Source: Caprimulgus europaeus
Lineage: Eukaryota > Chordata > Aves > Caprimulgiformes > Caprimulgidae
Direction of reading: 5' to 3'
DNA length: 64,000 bases
NCBI GenBank assembly: GCA_907165065.1
Contig: OU015541.1
Span: forward strand, 372,001 to 436,000
Notes under the pieces: generated by a model
The model's database searches: none
Told to the model about the DNA's origin: nothing
The model's input: only the letters and a program-made list of their open reading frames with translations
Part shown: positions 46,880-55,810 of the stretch, piece by piece
How positions within the stretch are numbered: the first letter of the stretch is position 1
Layout: each line of letters starts with the position of its first letter
Translations under genes and position numbers: made by a program

Positions 46880-47055
46880 GTCATGAAATTAATCGAGTGG
46901 TAAACAGCCCAAATCCCGTGTAACTCTGTCCCAAACTACACGCGCCGCCCCTCCCTGAGCGGATTGTCTGGAAGTATTTACATGTGATTATAACAGCTAA
47001 TCTCGGAGTTTTAGTTCGATGCTTTTGCATTAAACTGATTATCTGCAGAGGGAAA
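46880..47055. promoter_or_regulatory. AT-rich island with homeodomain-type motifs (candidate enhancer)
   Basis: About 175 bases of AT-rich, non-repetitive sequence in GC-rich surroundings, with ATTAAT, GATTATAA, CTAATCTC and TGATTATC cores. It lies between ZNF335 and the Iroquois-class gene. Function is inferred from base composition and motif density only. Confidence 0.3.
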
Positions 47056-47404
47056 AAAGGGCTGGAACCACCCAATTTCAGCAGGAGCATCGTGAGGCTG
47101 GAGCCCTGCGGCTGTGGGACTGGTACAGTGTGATCACCGGGCTGGCAGCCGGGCTCCCGTGGGGAACGGGGATGGCACCGGGGCTTGTGCTGCCAACACG
47201 ACACCTGTGCTCTGCCCAAGACAACAGTGGGACCCTTCCTCCCTGGCTGCTGCACGTGCTGCTGTCCCCACTGCTCGTCCCCTGCCTCAGCACTGCAGGC
47301 GGCAGCCCACCAGCACCCCGGACACTTTGGCTGGCGCAGGCTGGAGCCCCCGATCTTCCTGCCCAGCTGGGCAGGCATCTGTGGGTGGCCCCTGCCATGG
47401 ACTG

Positions 47405-47641
47405 TGGCTCTGTCCCGGCTGTGGCTCTGTCCCGGCTGTGGCTCTGTCTGGCTGTGGCTCTGTCCTGGCTGTGGCTCTGTCCTGGTGGTGGCTCTGTCCT
47501 GGTGGTGGCTCTGTCCCGGCTGTGGCTCTGTCCCAGCTGTGGCTCTGTCCTGGTGGTGGCTCTGTCCTGGTGGTGGCTCTGTCCCGGCTGTGGCTCTGTC
47601 CTGGTGGTGGCTCTGTCCCAGCTGTGGCTCTGTCCGCCTGC
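47405..47641 (+). repeat. 17-bp minisatellite, 14 copies
   Basis: Units start at 47405, 47422, 47439, 47455 and then every 17 bases to 47625. Each starts TGGCTCTGTCC; the last bases alternate between two forms, CGGCTG and TGGTGG (plus variants), giving a higher-order pattern. The third unit is 16 bases. Because 17 is not a multiple of 3, all frames stay open and read as Trp/Leu/Cys/Ala repeats, which are not genes. Confidence 0.95.
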
Positions 47642-48287
47642 CCTCGTGTCCGGCTGCAGCCCTGCCCGTGCCCGGCTGTGCAGCTGCGGGCCGTTCCTGT
47701 CCAGCCGTGGCTCGGTTGGCATCCAGCTGTGTCCCCAGCATGCCGGTGGCCGTGGCCCTCCCTCTCCAGCTGTGCCGCGCGGGGTTAAGACGCTGCAGCA
47801 ATCCCAGGCGCTTTCCTAGATTACAGTCCCATTATCTAATAAAGCGGATCCACGGCGCTGCCGGTGATGCTGATCAGGGCTGGAGGAGTCCCATGGGGAC
47901 AAGGTTATGGGGCCGCTGCGGGGCCGTGGCCAGAGCTGGTCCCAGCTGTCCGGCCTGGTTGTCCCCTCCAGGCTGGTGGCACCGGCTCCTGGGCTCCTTG
48001 TGGCCTCTGGGCCTGGGGCTGCTGAGAACACGGGACCACCCGCGCTGGGGCTGGGGCGGGTGGGACCAGGGCTCCCGGCTGCTGCACACAGGGAGCTCCA
48101 GGCACTCCCAGGGCTCTGGCCATGGGGTGCAATGGAGACACAGGAGCCTGGGGACTCATTCCTCTCTGCCAGCGCTGGCACCTTGGCTCTGGGAGCTTCT
48201 ACTGTCACCAGGAGCCTGCGGGGAGCCCAGGGATGCACAGGGCTCATTAGCACCAGTGACCTTCCCTTCCCGTCCCCGGCCAGCGCT

Positions 48288-48375
48288 AAGCGGGTTTGTT
48301 ACATATTTAATATCCTGAGAGCGTTATTAGTCGGTATTTAATGACGGATACAACCTGTGGGATAATCCCAGTCTG
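48288..48375. promoter_or_regulatory. Second AT-rich island upstream of the Iroquois-class gene
   Basis: About 90 AT-rich bases with ACATATTTAATATCC, CGTTATTAGTCGG and GGGATAATCCC, the last containing an OTX/PITX-type core. A smaller island lies at 47806-47850 (TTATCTAATAAAG). They are 0.7-1.3 kb upstream of the homeobox gene, so a role in its control is possible. Confidence 0.3.
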
Positions 48376-49065
48376 AGCGCAGTGGCAGGAGCCAGGCGGC
48401 TCGGGGGGTCGTGGGCTCTCAGGGCCCCTCACACAGCTGCCCACCAGGAACACCCCAGTGCCTGCGGGGCTGAGCCCCCACCCAAAGGGTCCCCAACTGT
48501 CCCCGAGGCTGCGGGTCCCCTTCCCCATCACCCCACTGCAGCCGGTTATCCAGCTGCAGGCATGGTGACACCAGGGTTTGGGCGAGGACCTGGCCAAGGA
48601 GGAGCGGGGTCCGGGGTGGGACCTGGCACTGTCCACATCCTGCCAGGCTGGGCACAAGTTCTCCTGCCAGCCCCCGGCCCTTTGACACAGCACACTGTGG
48701 CATGGGGGGCTCTGCCAACCTGGGGACAGGTCAGGGCTGGGGTCAAGGACAGGGACCAATGGCTCTTAGCACTGAAATGAAGCCCCTTGTACTCTGTGAC
48801 CCATGTGTGTCCCCATGTGTGCTGTGTCCCCATGGCTGTGGGTGTCTGTGGGGCTCAGCCCTCGGTGCCACTGCACCCCATCCCTGGGGGCTGTGCAGGG
48901 TCAGGGGTCCTGGACACGTCCTGGCGAGTGGTGGGCAGGGGGGAGGCCGGTCCCTGCCAGTGGCTGCCCGGGAATAGCTGGGGCGGGGGCGGTATTGGCT
49001 GCCCCAGCTCCTCGGGGGTGCTAATGCCCCCTAAGCAGCTGTCAGTCACCGCCGACCCCGGCAGC

Positions 49066-49071
49066 TATAAA
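49066..49071 (+). promoter_or_regulatory. TATA box of the Iroquois-class gene
   Basis: TATAAA 41 bases before the ATG at 49107. A start 25-30 bp downstream would leave a 5'UTR of only about 10 bases. Either the leader is very short, or translation starts at a later in-frame Met or after another 5' exon. Confidence 0.6.
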
Positions 49072-49106
49072 ACCCCCGGGAGCTCCCCGGCTCCTCTCCC
49101 TGCACC

Positions 49107-50100
49107 ATGGCAGCTCCTCGGGGAGAGGGGAGCTCAGGCCGAGAGCCGGGAGGCTGCGGGGGGCCGTGGGGGGCCCTGCGGGGATCCCCCCAAGCCCTGC
49201 TGCCCTGTCCCTGCCCTGTCCTGGCCGGCTACAGCCTGCTGCCACCACCCCTGAGCCTCCTGGCACCCTCGGTAAGTGCCGCACAGCAGCTCCCGGGGGG
49301 CCGGGACATGGGACCCCTCCTGGGACTGTGCTGGGGCTGTGTGGGGTGGTGGGGGTTGGGGAGCTGCTGTCCTGGGTCCCCTGAACCCACCTGCACCCCC
49401 TTGCACCCCAGCACCTTGGGGTGTGCAGTGCCAGGCACGAGAGAGGATGAGGACAGGCAAGACCCAGCTCTGCCCCTTCCTGCGCCCCCACATCCCCCAG
49501 CCCCTCTGCTCCAGCCACAGGTGCCCCCCACCCCATCCTGCCCTGACACCCCTGTGTCCCCTCCAGGTCTCACCAGCCTACGAGGTGGTTCCGGGGCTGC
49601 TGCCCAGCTCTGGGCTCTGCCCACCCTGCTGCCAGCAGCCCCTGCCCATAGAGCCGGGGCGGGCGAAGGCAGCAGTGGCACGGGAGAGCACCGGGGCGCT
49701 GAAGGCCTGGTTGGCACGGCACCCCAGGAACCCCTACCCCAGCAAGGGGGAGAAGGTGATGCTGGCGGTGGTCAGCCGGATGAGCCTCACCCAGGTCTCC
49801 ACCTGGTTTGCCAACGCCCGCCGGCGCCTGAAGAAGGAGAACAAGGCGAGCTGGGCACCGCGCGGCACCTCGGACGGCGAGGACAGTGAGGGCGAGGGTA
49901 CCCCACCGGCTGCTCCCCCCATTTCCATCCCCAGCCCTGTGCAGGATGGGTGTGGGGGCAGCCCCGAGGTGGGGGCAGACCCTGGGCAGGACAAACAGCC
50001 CCAGAAACCCAAGATCTGGAGCGTGGCAGCGATGCTGGCATCTACCCCCAGCGAGACTGGGTGCTCCCCAGGAACGCTGGGGGCCCTGGAGCAGGGGTAG
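49107..50100 (+). CDS. Orphan Iroquois-class (TALE) homeobox protein
   Basis: Predicted DNA-binding transcription factor. Two exons, 49107-49271 and 49567-50100, joined in phase 0 with GT-AG sites; 232 residues, about half the usual IRX length. Residues about 88-150 form a TALE homeodomain with the three-residue insertion (Pro-Tyr-Pro at 111-113), and the helix 3 text [19 protein letters not shown] is identical to IRX proteins as I remember them. The arm before helix 1 has changed most ([17 protein letters not shown]). A second IRX-like motif, [13 protein letters not shown], follows about 60 residues later. The long N-terminal domain and the IRO-box region of IRX1-6 are not recognisable. It is a single gene between ZNF335 and PCIF1, not in an IRX cluster. 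I cannot assign it to IRX1-6; it may be an ancient extra Iroquois paralogue or a retained duplicate. MKX is excluded by the KKENK helix. Confidence 0.85.
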
Positions 50101-50264
50101 GGCTGAGGCAGTCGTGACCTGTCCCTGAGGGCCGGGGGGATGCTGGGCCTGTGGCTGTGGGTTGGGGACAACCCCACGGCTGGGCAAAGCAGGACAGAAC
50201 CGCGGGACCTGGCTGCTGCCTGGCCGAGGAGAGCAGGAGTGGGCAGGGAGGGACACGAGACACC

Positions 50265-50270
50265 AATAAA
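50265..50270 (+). terminator. Polyadenylation signal of the Iroquois-class gene
   Basis: AATAAA 165 bases after the stop codon on the plus strand. It ends the gene about 0.5 kb before the duplicated PCIF1 tail on the opposite strand. Confidence 0.75.
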
Positions 50271-50333
50271 AGTGACTGTCTTGGACCTCCTGGTGTTGCC
50301 TGACTGTGGTGAGGATGCCAGCGGGGACAACAA

Positions 50334-50404
50334 TGGGGATGGGGGATGCTGGTGGGGATGGGGGGACACTGGTGGGGATGGGGGGATGTTGGTGAGGATG
50401 TGGG
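50334..50404 (+). repeat. 20-bp tandem repeat, about 3.5 copies
   Basis: TGGGGATGGGG-type units starting at 50334, 50353, 50373 and 50393 just past the poly(A) site of the Iroquois-class gene. Confidence 0.8.
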
Positions 50405-50732
50405 CATCTCCAGTGCCAGTGCTGCTGCAGACAGCTCCACCACGCCCAGGGAGCAGGACAGGTCCTGCCGGAGCCGCTCGGCTTTGTCTCACCCAGCCAC
50501 TTCTGCCCAATGGCAATGTCCCCATGGGGCAGCACAGGGAGGGACTCACAGGGAGGAAGGAACACGGATGGGAACATGCAAGAGGAACCACACACCAGGG
50601 GTGTGGCAGAGAGCAGCAGTGCCTGTCATCGGCTGCCGGGAATGGGCTCAGACTGCAGGGCTTCCCCCGACTCCACACAGCTCCAGGGTGGCAAGAGGGG
50701 CTAGGGAGGGGAAGAGGGGACCAGGAGCTGCG

Positions 50733-51440
50733 GGAAGGCATGGACACAGGGCAGAGCTGTATGCTGGTTTTTAATGTTCCTAAGAACTAGGAAACGGAAA
50801 TCAAAAATAGACTTTGCTCTTCTTGATAAAAGTAATAAAATGGTTAGCGGTGTTAAATTAATCCTTACAAAACAAAACCCAAGAAGGTTAAATAAAGCCC
50901 AGAGGCTCCGCATAAAAACCATGACGACTACAAAACAGCTGCAAAGACGTCTTTACACACCAAAGAAACTCCTCTTCTGCGCTCCTCCCCTGCACGGTAC
51001 ACAGCGTCGGCGAACACGGGACTCACACGGGAAAGAAACACGGATGCGATGGGAGCAGCCCTGCGAGGAGCACGGGTGCCACAGACAGAACTATTTACAC
51101 TGTGGACACGGAGCTGTGCTGGTGCCAGTGCGGCTGCAGGAGCCCCCGGGCTCTGCCCGTCCTTCTCCTGCCGGCACTGGGCTGTGGCCAGCTGCCGGGG
51201 CCCCTCCAGCCACGGCGCTTCCTTAGCTGGGGTCAGTGTCCCGGCTGCTGCTTTGCTCTCAGCACAGCGGCGGCTCTTTGTCTGCTGTGGAGGAAGAGGA
51301 GGATGACGAGGAAGAGGGTGATGAGGAGGAGGATGAAGAGCTGAGGGTCTGGCCTGAATGCTTGTAGGCTGCAACAAGCCCCTGCACACGCTCCGATGTG
51401 GACTCCCACTTGGCAAAGCCTGCACTGTTCTGCAAGGGAA
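50733..51440 (-). pseudogene. Partial duplicate of the PCIF1 terminal exon and 3'UTR
   Basis: Bases 50733-51220 match the true PCIF1 3'UTR (54956-55437) with only a few differences over about 470 bases, including one 4-base indel. The coding part, 51223-51432, matches 55811-56022 at roughly 88 percent. The duplicate lacks about 370 bases of 3'UTR (the counterpart of 55440-55808) and about 51 bases at the 5' end of the exon, lost between two CTGCA repeats. The frame NSAGFAKW...SSSS...STADKE is open except for one TGA (51259) where PCIF1 has CGA, then reaches the corresponding terminal TAA (51223-51225). No other PCIF1 exons are beside it. It sits just downstream of the RNF182-like gene on the same strand and could serve as its 3'UTR. 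Confidence 0.9.
50769..50774 (-). terminator. ATTAAA signal in the duplicated tail
   Basis: Minus strand reads ATTAAA, identical in context to the PCIF1 signal at 54993-54998. It is a plausible 3' end for the RNF182-like transcript, giving a 3'UTR of about 0.8 kb. Confidence 0.4.
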
Positions 51441-51572
51441 GGGAGCAGGTGCTGGGCATCTGCCCTTGGTCCAGGCCCACCACCACGCTGTGGGTCAGGA
51501 AACACCCAAGGGCCAACGCTCCAAGGTGCCCAAAGCCTCCCTGGTGTGGGCACAGGGCTCAGCCGAGCAGGG

Positions 51573-52283
51573 TCAGGAGCGAGGGAACCCAAAGAGCTCC
51601 TGGCACAGACACTGGCAGAGGCTGTAGACGATGCAGAGGAGGAGGGTGGAGGGCACAAGGCTGACCAGGACGATGCCCAAGCCGTGGTGCTCGATGAGCA
51701 GGAGGTAGATGCCGAAGGGCAGGGAACTGAAGTAGAGGAGGCAGAGGATGCCCAGGATGAAGCGGGGGACAGCTCGGCACCCCCAGGAGCGACACTTCTG
51801 CCTGGGGCCGTGGCAGGGTAGCGCGCCCAGGCTGCCGGGGCCATACAGCCCCACCACCTCCAGCCCGCCCAGGCCCTCCGGTGGGGCCACATCCTCCGGC
51901 ACCTCCAGGATGGTGACAACCAGGCAGTCGGGGCTGGGTGTGGGCTCCAGCACACTGGGGCAGAGCAGGACCTCAGGGGACCTGGGGGGATCCTGCTTTT
52001 TGGCACCTTCCCGGCCCGTCAGCAGCGCCAGCGCTTTGGCATCGTCCTGCAGCTGCCGCACATCCCCGCTGGGCACCGGGCTCTGCCGACGGCAGAAGGG
52101 GCAGCGGACCTCGTGCGGTGACACGTCGCCCAGTGCCACCATCTTGCGCAGGCACGTGGCGCAGAGGCGATGGCGGCAGCGCAGCAGTTTGGGTCGGCGG
52201 GCGCGGGCGTCGTAGCGGCTGTAGCAGATCTGGCACTCCAGCTCGGGGGTCTGCGGCCCCCGCTCGCCGTCTGCCTGGGCCAT
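51573..52283 (-). CDS. RNF182-like membrane RING-type E3 ubiquitin ligase
   Basis: Predicted E3 ubiquitin-protein ligase anchored in membranes. A single uninterrupted coding exon of 236 residues (human RNF182 is 247 and also intronless in its coding part). The C3HC4 RING uses Cys17, Cys20, Cys36, His38, Cys41, Cys44, Cys61 and Cys64. Two hydrophobic helices near the C-terminus (about 175-197 and 201-223) contain LLYFSSLPFGIYLL and VSLVPSTLLLCIVY, close to RNF182 text I recall. The middle part (DCLVVTILEVPED) also matches RNF182. The ATG at 52283 follows a likely acceptor at 52298, so there is at least one upstream noncoding exon in a CpG island. RNF182 itself lies elsewhere in mammals, so this looks like a paralogue and I give no symbol. 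Confidence 0.88.
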   Translation of the reverse strand: MAQADGERGPQTPELECQICYSRYDARARRPKLLRCRHRLCATCLRKMVALGDVSPHEVRCPFCRRQSPVPSGDVRQLQDDAKALALLTGREGAKKQDPPRSPEVLLCPSVLEPTPSPDCLVVTILEVPEDVAPPEGLGGLEVVGLYGPGSLGALPCHGPRQKCRSWGCRAVPRFILGILCLLYFSSLPFGIYLLLIEHHGLGIVLVSLVPSTLLLCIVYSLCQCLCQELFGFPRS

Positions 52284-53560
52284 GGGCTGCCGGGGAGCTG
52301 CGGGAGAAGGGACTCGGGTGAGGGAGGGCTCGGGTGCCTGGGCCCCGCTGCACCCCTCGGGCTCAGCGGCAGAACGGGGCCGGGGGCGTGGGGCACCGGC
52401 ACAGCCCCTTCCCCTCCCCGGGCCGGCACAGCCCGGCTCTGCCTCCGCCCGCTCCCCAACCTCCACGTCCGCCCCAGGGGATGGGACCGGCCCCGGGGCC
52501 GCTCCGTGCTGCCGGGCGGGGGCTCAGGGTCCCGCTCCGCACGTGCCGGTTCCCCGGGCCCCGAGGCTCTGCCGGCTGCGGGGACCCCGCGCCCCCGCCC
52601 CGCGCCCCCGCCCCCCGCAGGAGTCGAGCGGACCCCAGTCCGACCCCCCCGGTACCTGCGGTCCGCTCCGGCGGCTCCTGGGTCGGACGCAGCCGCGGGT
52701 GGGTCCCGGGCCCGGCAGCCTCGGTGGAACGGGCCGCGGCCCGGTCGGCAGAGGCGGGCGGGGTGCGGGCGGCGGCGGCGGGGACCCCATGAGGGGTGCG
52801 GGGCCCGGTGCGGAGGCAGCACCAGCGCAGGGTCTGCCGGCTCCTTCCGCCGCGTCGACCCGGCAACGCGGAGCGGGGGCGGAGGCTCGGACGGTGCCGG
52901 TACCGGTGCTGGTGCCATGCGGGGCCCCGCGGGGGCGGAGCCGGGCCCACTCGCGCTATCCGGGCACAGCCGGGGCTGCCGGAGCCCGGGCCGCAGCGGG
53001 TCGGTGCGGGGGCTTCTCTCCGGACAGCCCCGAGGACATGCTACCCCCCTGCGGCCCCGCAGCCCCCGGCCCAGGGGAGGGGGCGGCGGCAGCACGGACA
53101 GACCCTCCCCTCGGCCCCGGGAGAGAAGCTGCCCCGGGCAGGAGGTGCCCGGCCGGGGTGTGCACACCCGGGCCCGGCGCGTTCCCGCAGGAACGGGGAT
53201 CCCGAGGCTTCGGGAAACGTTCGGTGCCTCCAGTGCTCGCCCGGCCACCCCCTGCACGCAGGGGACCCCGGGCCGGGGGCGTCTGGGGACCGCAGCACCT
53301 GCCAGACCCCGGCTGGGCACGGCCGAGCCCCTGTAACCTCCCTCCCCGCGGCCGGGCCCCCCCCGCCCGCTCAAACCCCTCGGGGTCCCACCTTGGTGCT
53401 CTCAGCCCCTTTGGGGCGCAGGACGGGGTGTCCGTGCCAATTAACGAGAAGGTGATGGGTTTTTTTCCGCGCGGGGCTCTACGCTGCTGCCCGAACTGCC
53501 CCGGGAATTCCTGCCCGCACCCGGCTGCGCTGGGCTGCAACCTCAGCCCGTGCCAGAGCA
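52000..53560. promoter_or_regulatory. CpG island over the 5' end of the RNF182-like gene
   Basis: CpG-dense sequence spanning the RING-coding part and about 1.3 kb upstream, with no TATA box; it should contain the noncoding first exon. Long open frames here on both strands are composition artefacts. Confidence 0.6.
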
Positions 53561-53599
53561 GCCGGACTCACCCGCAGCAGCGTTAGAGAGGAGCCTTCA

Positions 53600-54955
53600 A
53601 ATCATCACCGAGGTCTGGCAGAGTCTGACTGAGCGTTTATTGCAGAGGACGAGGCAACGTCCAGCTCCCGGTGCGACTGCTGACCTCGTCCCCCCCTGTC
53701 CTGCCCATACCCCACACCCTTCCCAGCTGTGTGCCCCGGCTGCCCCCACCACCACAGCCCCTCGGCCCAGCCCCGATCACTGGCCCTCGGCTTCAGCCTT
53801 GGTACAAGCTCGGCTGGGCAGCGAGCGGCCCTGGGCACGGAGGGATGGGCACCGCCAAGCATCGCGGTGGAAGTGTCACCTCCCATCTTGGCACCGGGCT
53901 GATGGGGCTGCCCAGTGCCGCTGCCTCATGGATCAGGCAGCTGAGTCCTGCGAGCAGAACCTGCTCCTTGTCCTGGCCCCCTGCTCTCACCCTGACCCTC
54001 CACCAGCTTTGGCTTCTGCTCGGGAACCAGAGCCCGCAGACCTCTGCCACGGGGGCTCAGCTCCTGGCCCACTCTGGCAATTAAATACATAATGAGGTAA
54101 TTTGCCATCACCAGAGGGAGCAGGATAAGGGACTCGGTGAGGACAGACTGTCCAAGGAGGTCACCGGCACTTCCCAGCATCCACGTGCAGAGAGCAGGAG
54201 CAGCCTGCCTTGGCTCAAAGTAATTAATAAAAGGAAAAAAAGGTTTTACAAATGGTTTTCACTGCCAGAGCCCCCAACTGTTCCCAGTGTCACCACGGGA
54301 GGTCAATGATCTCATCTGTCTCTCCTCCCTGGAGCTGCAGCAGTACCAGGAGCAGGCTGGGCAGGCAGCACCTGGGGCTGAGCTGTTCCTGCCCATCGCA
54401 GAGCAGCACTGGCGCCGCTGCAGTGCCGGTGTCGCTGGCCAAAGAAACCCATGAGCATGTGCTGCCCACTCCCCGGGACATCCCCCCGGTGACCAGGGAC
54501 TGCCCACAGAACACCCAGCCGAGCTCTCACCACCCCATCAGTCCCTGCTCTGCGCCGACGAGGCTGCACCTGCAACACATCTCAGCCAGGGCCTCTCCAC
54601 TCGGGGCAAAGGGCACTGAGAGCCCCAGAGACCAGGGAAGGAGAAGCTGGGGGGTTCTGCCCTGAAGGGGCTGAGGCCATCAGAGCTGCCTGCAGCTCTT
54701 GGAGGGCAGCATGGGGCAGAGAGAGACAAACTCTTCACAGCAGCAGCAGACAATGAACCAAGAGGGCAGCGGTCAGTTTGCTTTAGGGGGTTCACATGGT
54801 CATTAGGAGAAAAATTCACCAGGAGGGCACTGCAGCACAGAACGGGTCAGATATCAGATAATTCTGTAAAAAACCCAACATTCTTCTACCTTTCAGCCAG
54901 AGCGAGACAGAAGTGAGGGCAGGGGGTGACCACCGGCCCCTGGCTGACAGAGAAG
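53600..54955. other. Intergenic region between the RNF182-like gene and PCIF1
   Basis: No gene supported. At 54075-54245 there is an AT-rich patch with CAATTAAATACATAATGAGG and GTAATTAATAAAAGG, rich in TAAT cores, resembling a conserved noncoding element. A minus-strand frame over it (53926-54180) encodes a hydrophobic segment but has no recognisable homologue. Confidence 0.45.
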
Positions 54956-54992
54956 GAAAGGCAGGGACACGGGGCAGAGCTGTATGCTGGTT

Positions 54993-54998
54993 TTTAAT
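54993..54998 (-). terminator. PCIF1: PCIF1 polyadenylation signal ATTAAA
   Basis: TTTAAT on the plus strand reads ATTAAA for PCIF1, about 815 bases past the stop. It lies in the segment shared with the 50.7-kb copy. No canonical AATAAA was seen on that strand between the stop and this point. Confidence 0.55.
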
Positions 54999-55810
54999 GT
55001 TCCTAAGAACTAGGAAACGGAAATCAAAAATAGACTTTGCTCTTCTTGATAAAAGTAATAAAATGGTTAGCGGTGTTAAATTAATCCTTACAAAACAAAA
55101 CCCAAGAAGGTTAAATAAAGCCCAGAGGCTCCGCATAAAAACCACGACGACTACAAAACAGCTGCAAAGACGTCTTTACACACCAAACTCCTCTTCTGCG
55201 CTCCTCCCCTGCACGGTACACAGCGTCGGCGAACACGGGACTCACACGGGAAAGAAACACGGATGCGATGGGAGCAGCCCTGCGAGGAGCACGGGTGCCA
55301 CGGACAGAACTATTTACACTGTGGACACGGAGCTGTGCTGGTGCCAGTGCGGCTGCAGGAGCCCCCGGGCTCTGCCCGTCCTTCTCCTGCCGGCACTGGG
55401 CTGTGGCCAGCTGCCGGGGCCCTTCCAGCCACGGCGCTGGGCGCCGAGAACTCGCGCTTGCCCTCCGTCCCTCCACCTGTCCTGCCGTCCTTCCGCCCGT
55501 GCGCACGTCCCAGCTCCGGCTGCCCCGTCCCTCAGCACCCCAGTGGCGAAGGGGCTGCCCGCTCCTCCTGCCGTGCCACGCCAGGTGCCCTTGCCCTCTG
55601 GCAAGGGCCGCAGCCGAGCCTCCTCCCCGCCGGCTGGGCGCTCCCCGGCGCTGCTGGGCGCTGTGCAGTTCGCAGAGGAAAGCCGGTGCCGTGGAGCTGC
55701 TGCGCCAGAGTCCCCCGGGCCGGTGCTGCGCAGCCAGCAGTCCCTCCACCGCCGTGGCACACCTCCTCGGGGCCACCGGCACCTCCCCTGCTGCCTCGCA
55801 CCTCTGCACC

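Noticed and set aside
47114-48318. Long Trp/Leu/Cys/Ala-repeat open frames over the minisatellite
   Set aside because: Produced by the 17-bp unit, which keeps all frames open. The reading has no start context or homologue.
49567-50100. Calling the homeobox gene MKX (Mohawk)
   Set aside because: Helix 3 and its flank ([10 protein letters not shown]) match IRX proteins, and KPKIWS further on is also IRX-like, so the Iroquois class fits better.
50774-51440. Duplicate PCIF1 tail as a functional second PCIF1 gene
   Set aside because: Only the terminal exon and 3'UTR are present, with a 51-base deletion and an in-frame stop. No other PCIF1 exon lies beside it.
53926-54180. Minus-strand 84-codon frame with a hydrophobic segment (LILLPLVMANYLIMYLIARVG)
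   Set aside because: Looks like a membrane helix but falls on an AT-rich probable noncoding element, has no recognisable relative, and the downstream text is low-complexity. Kept as a note, not a gene.
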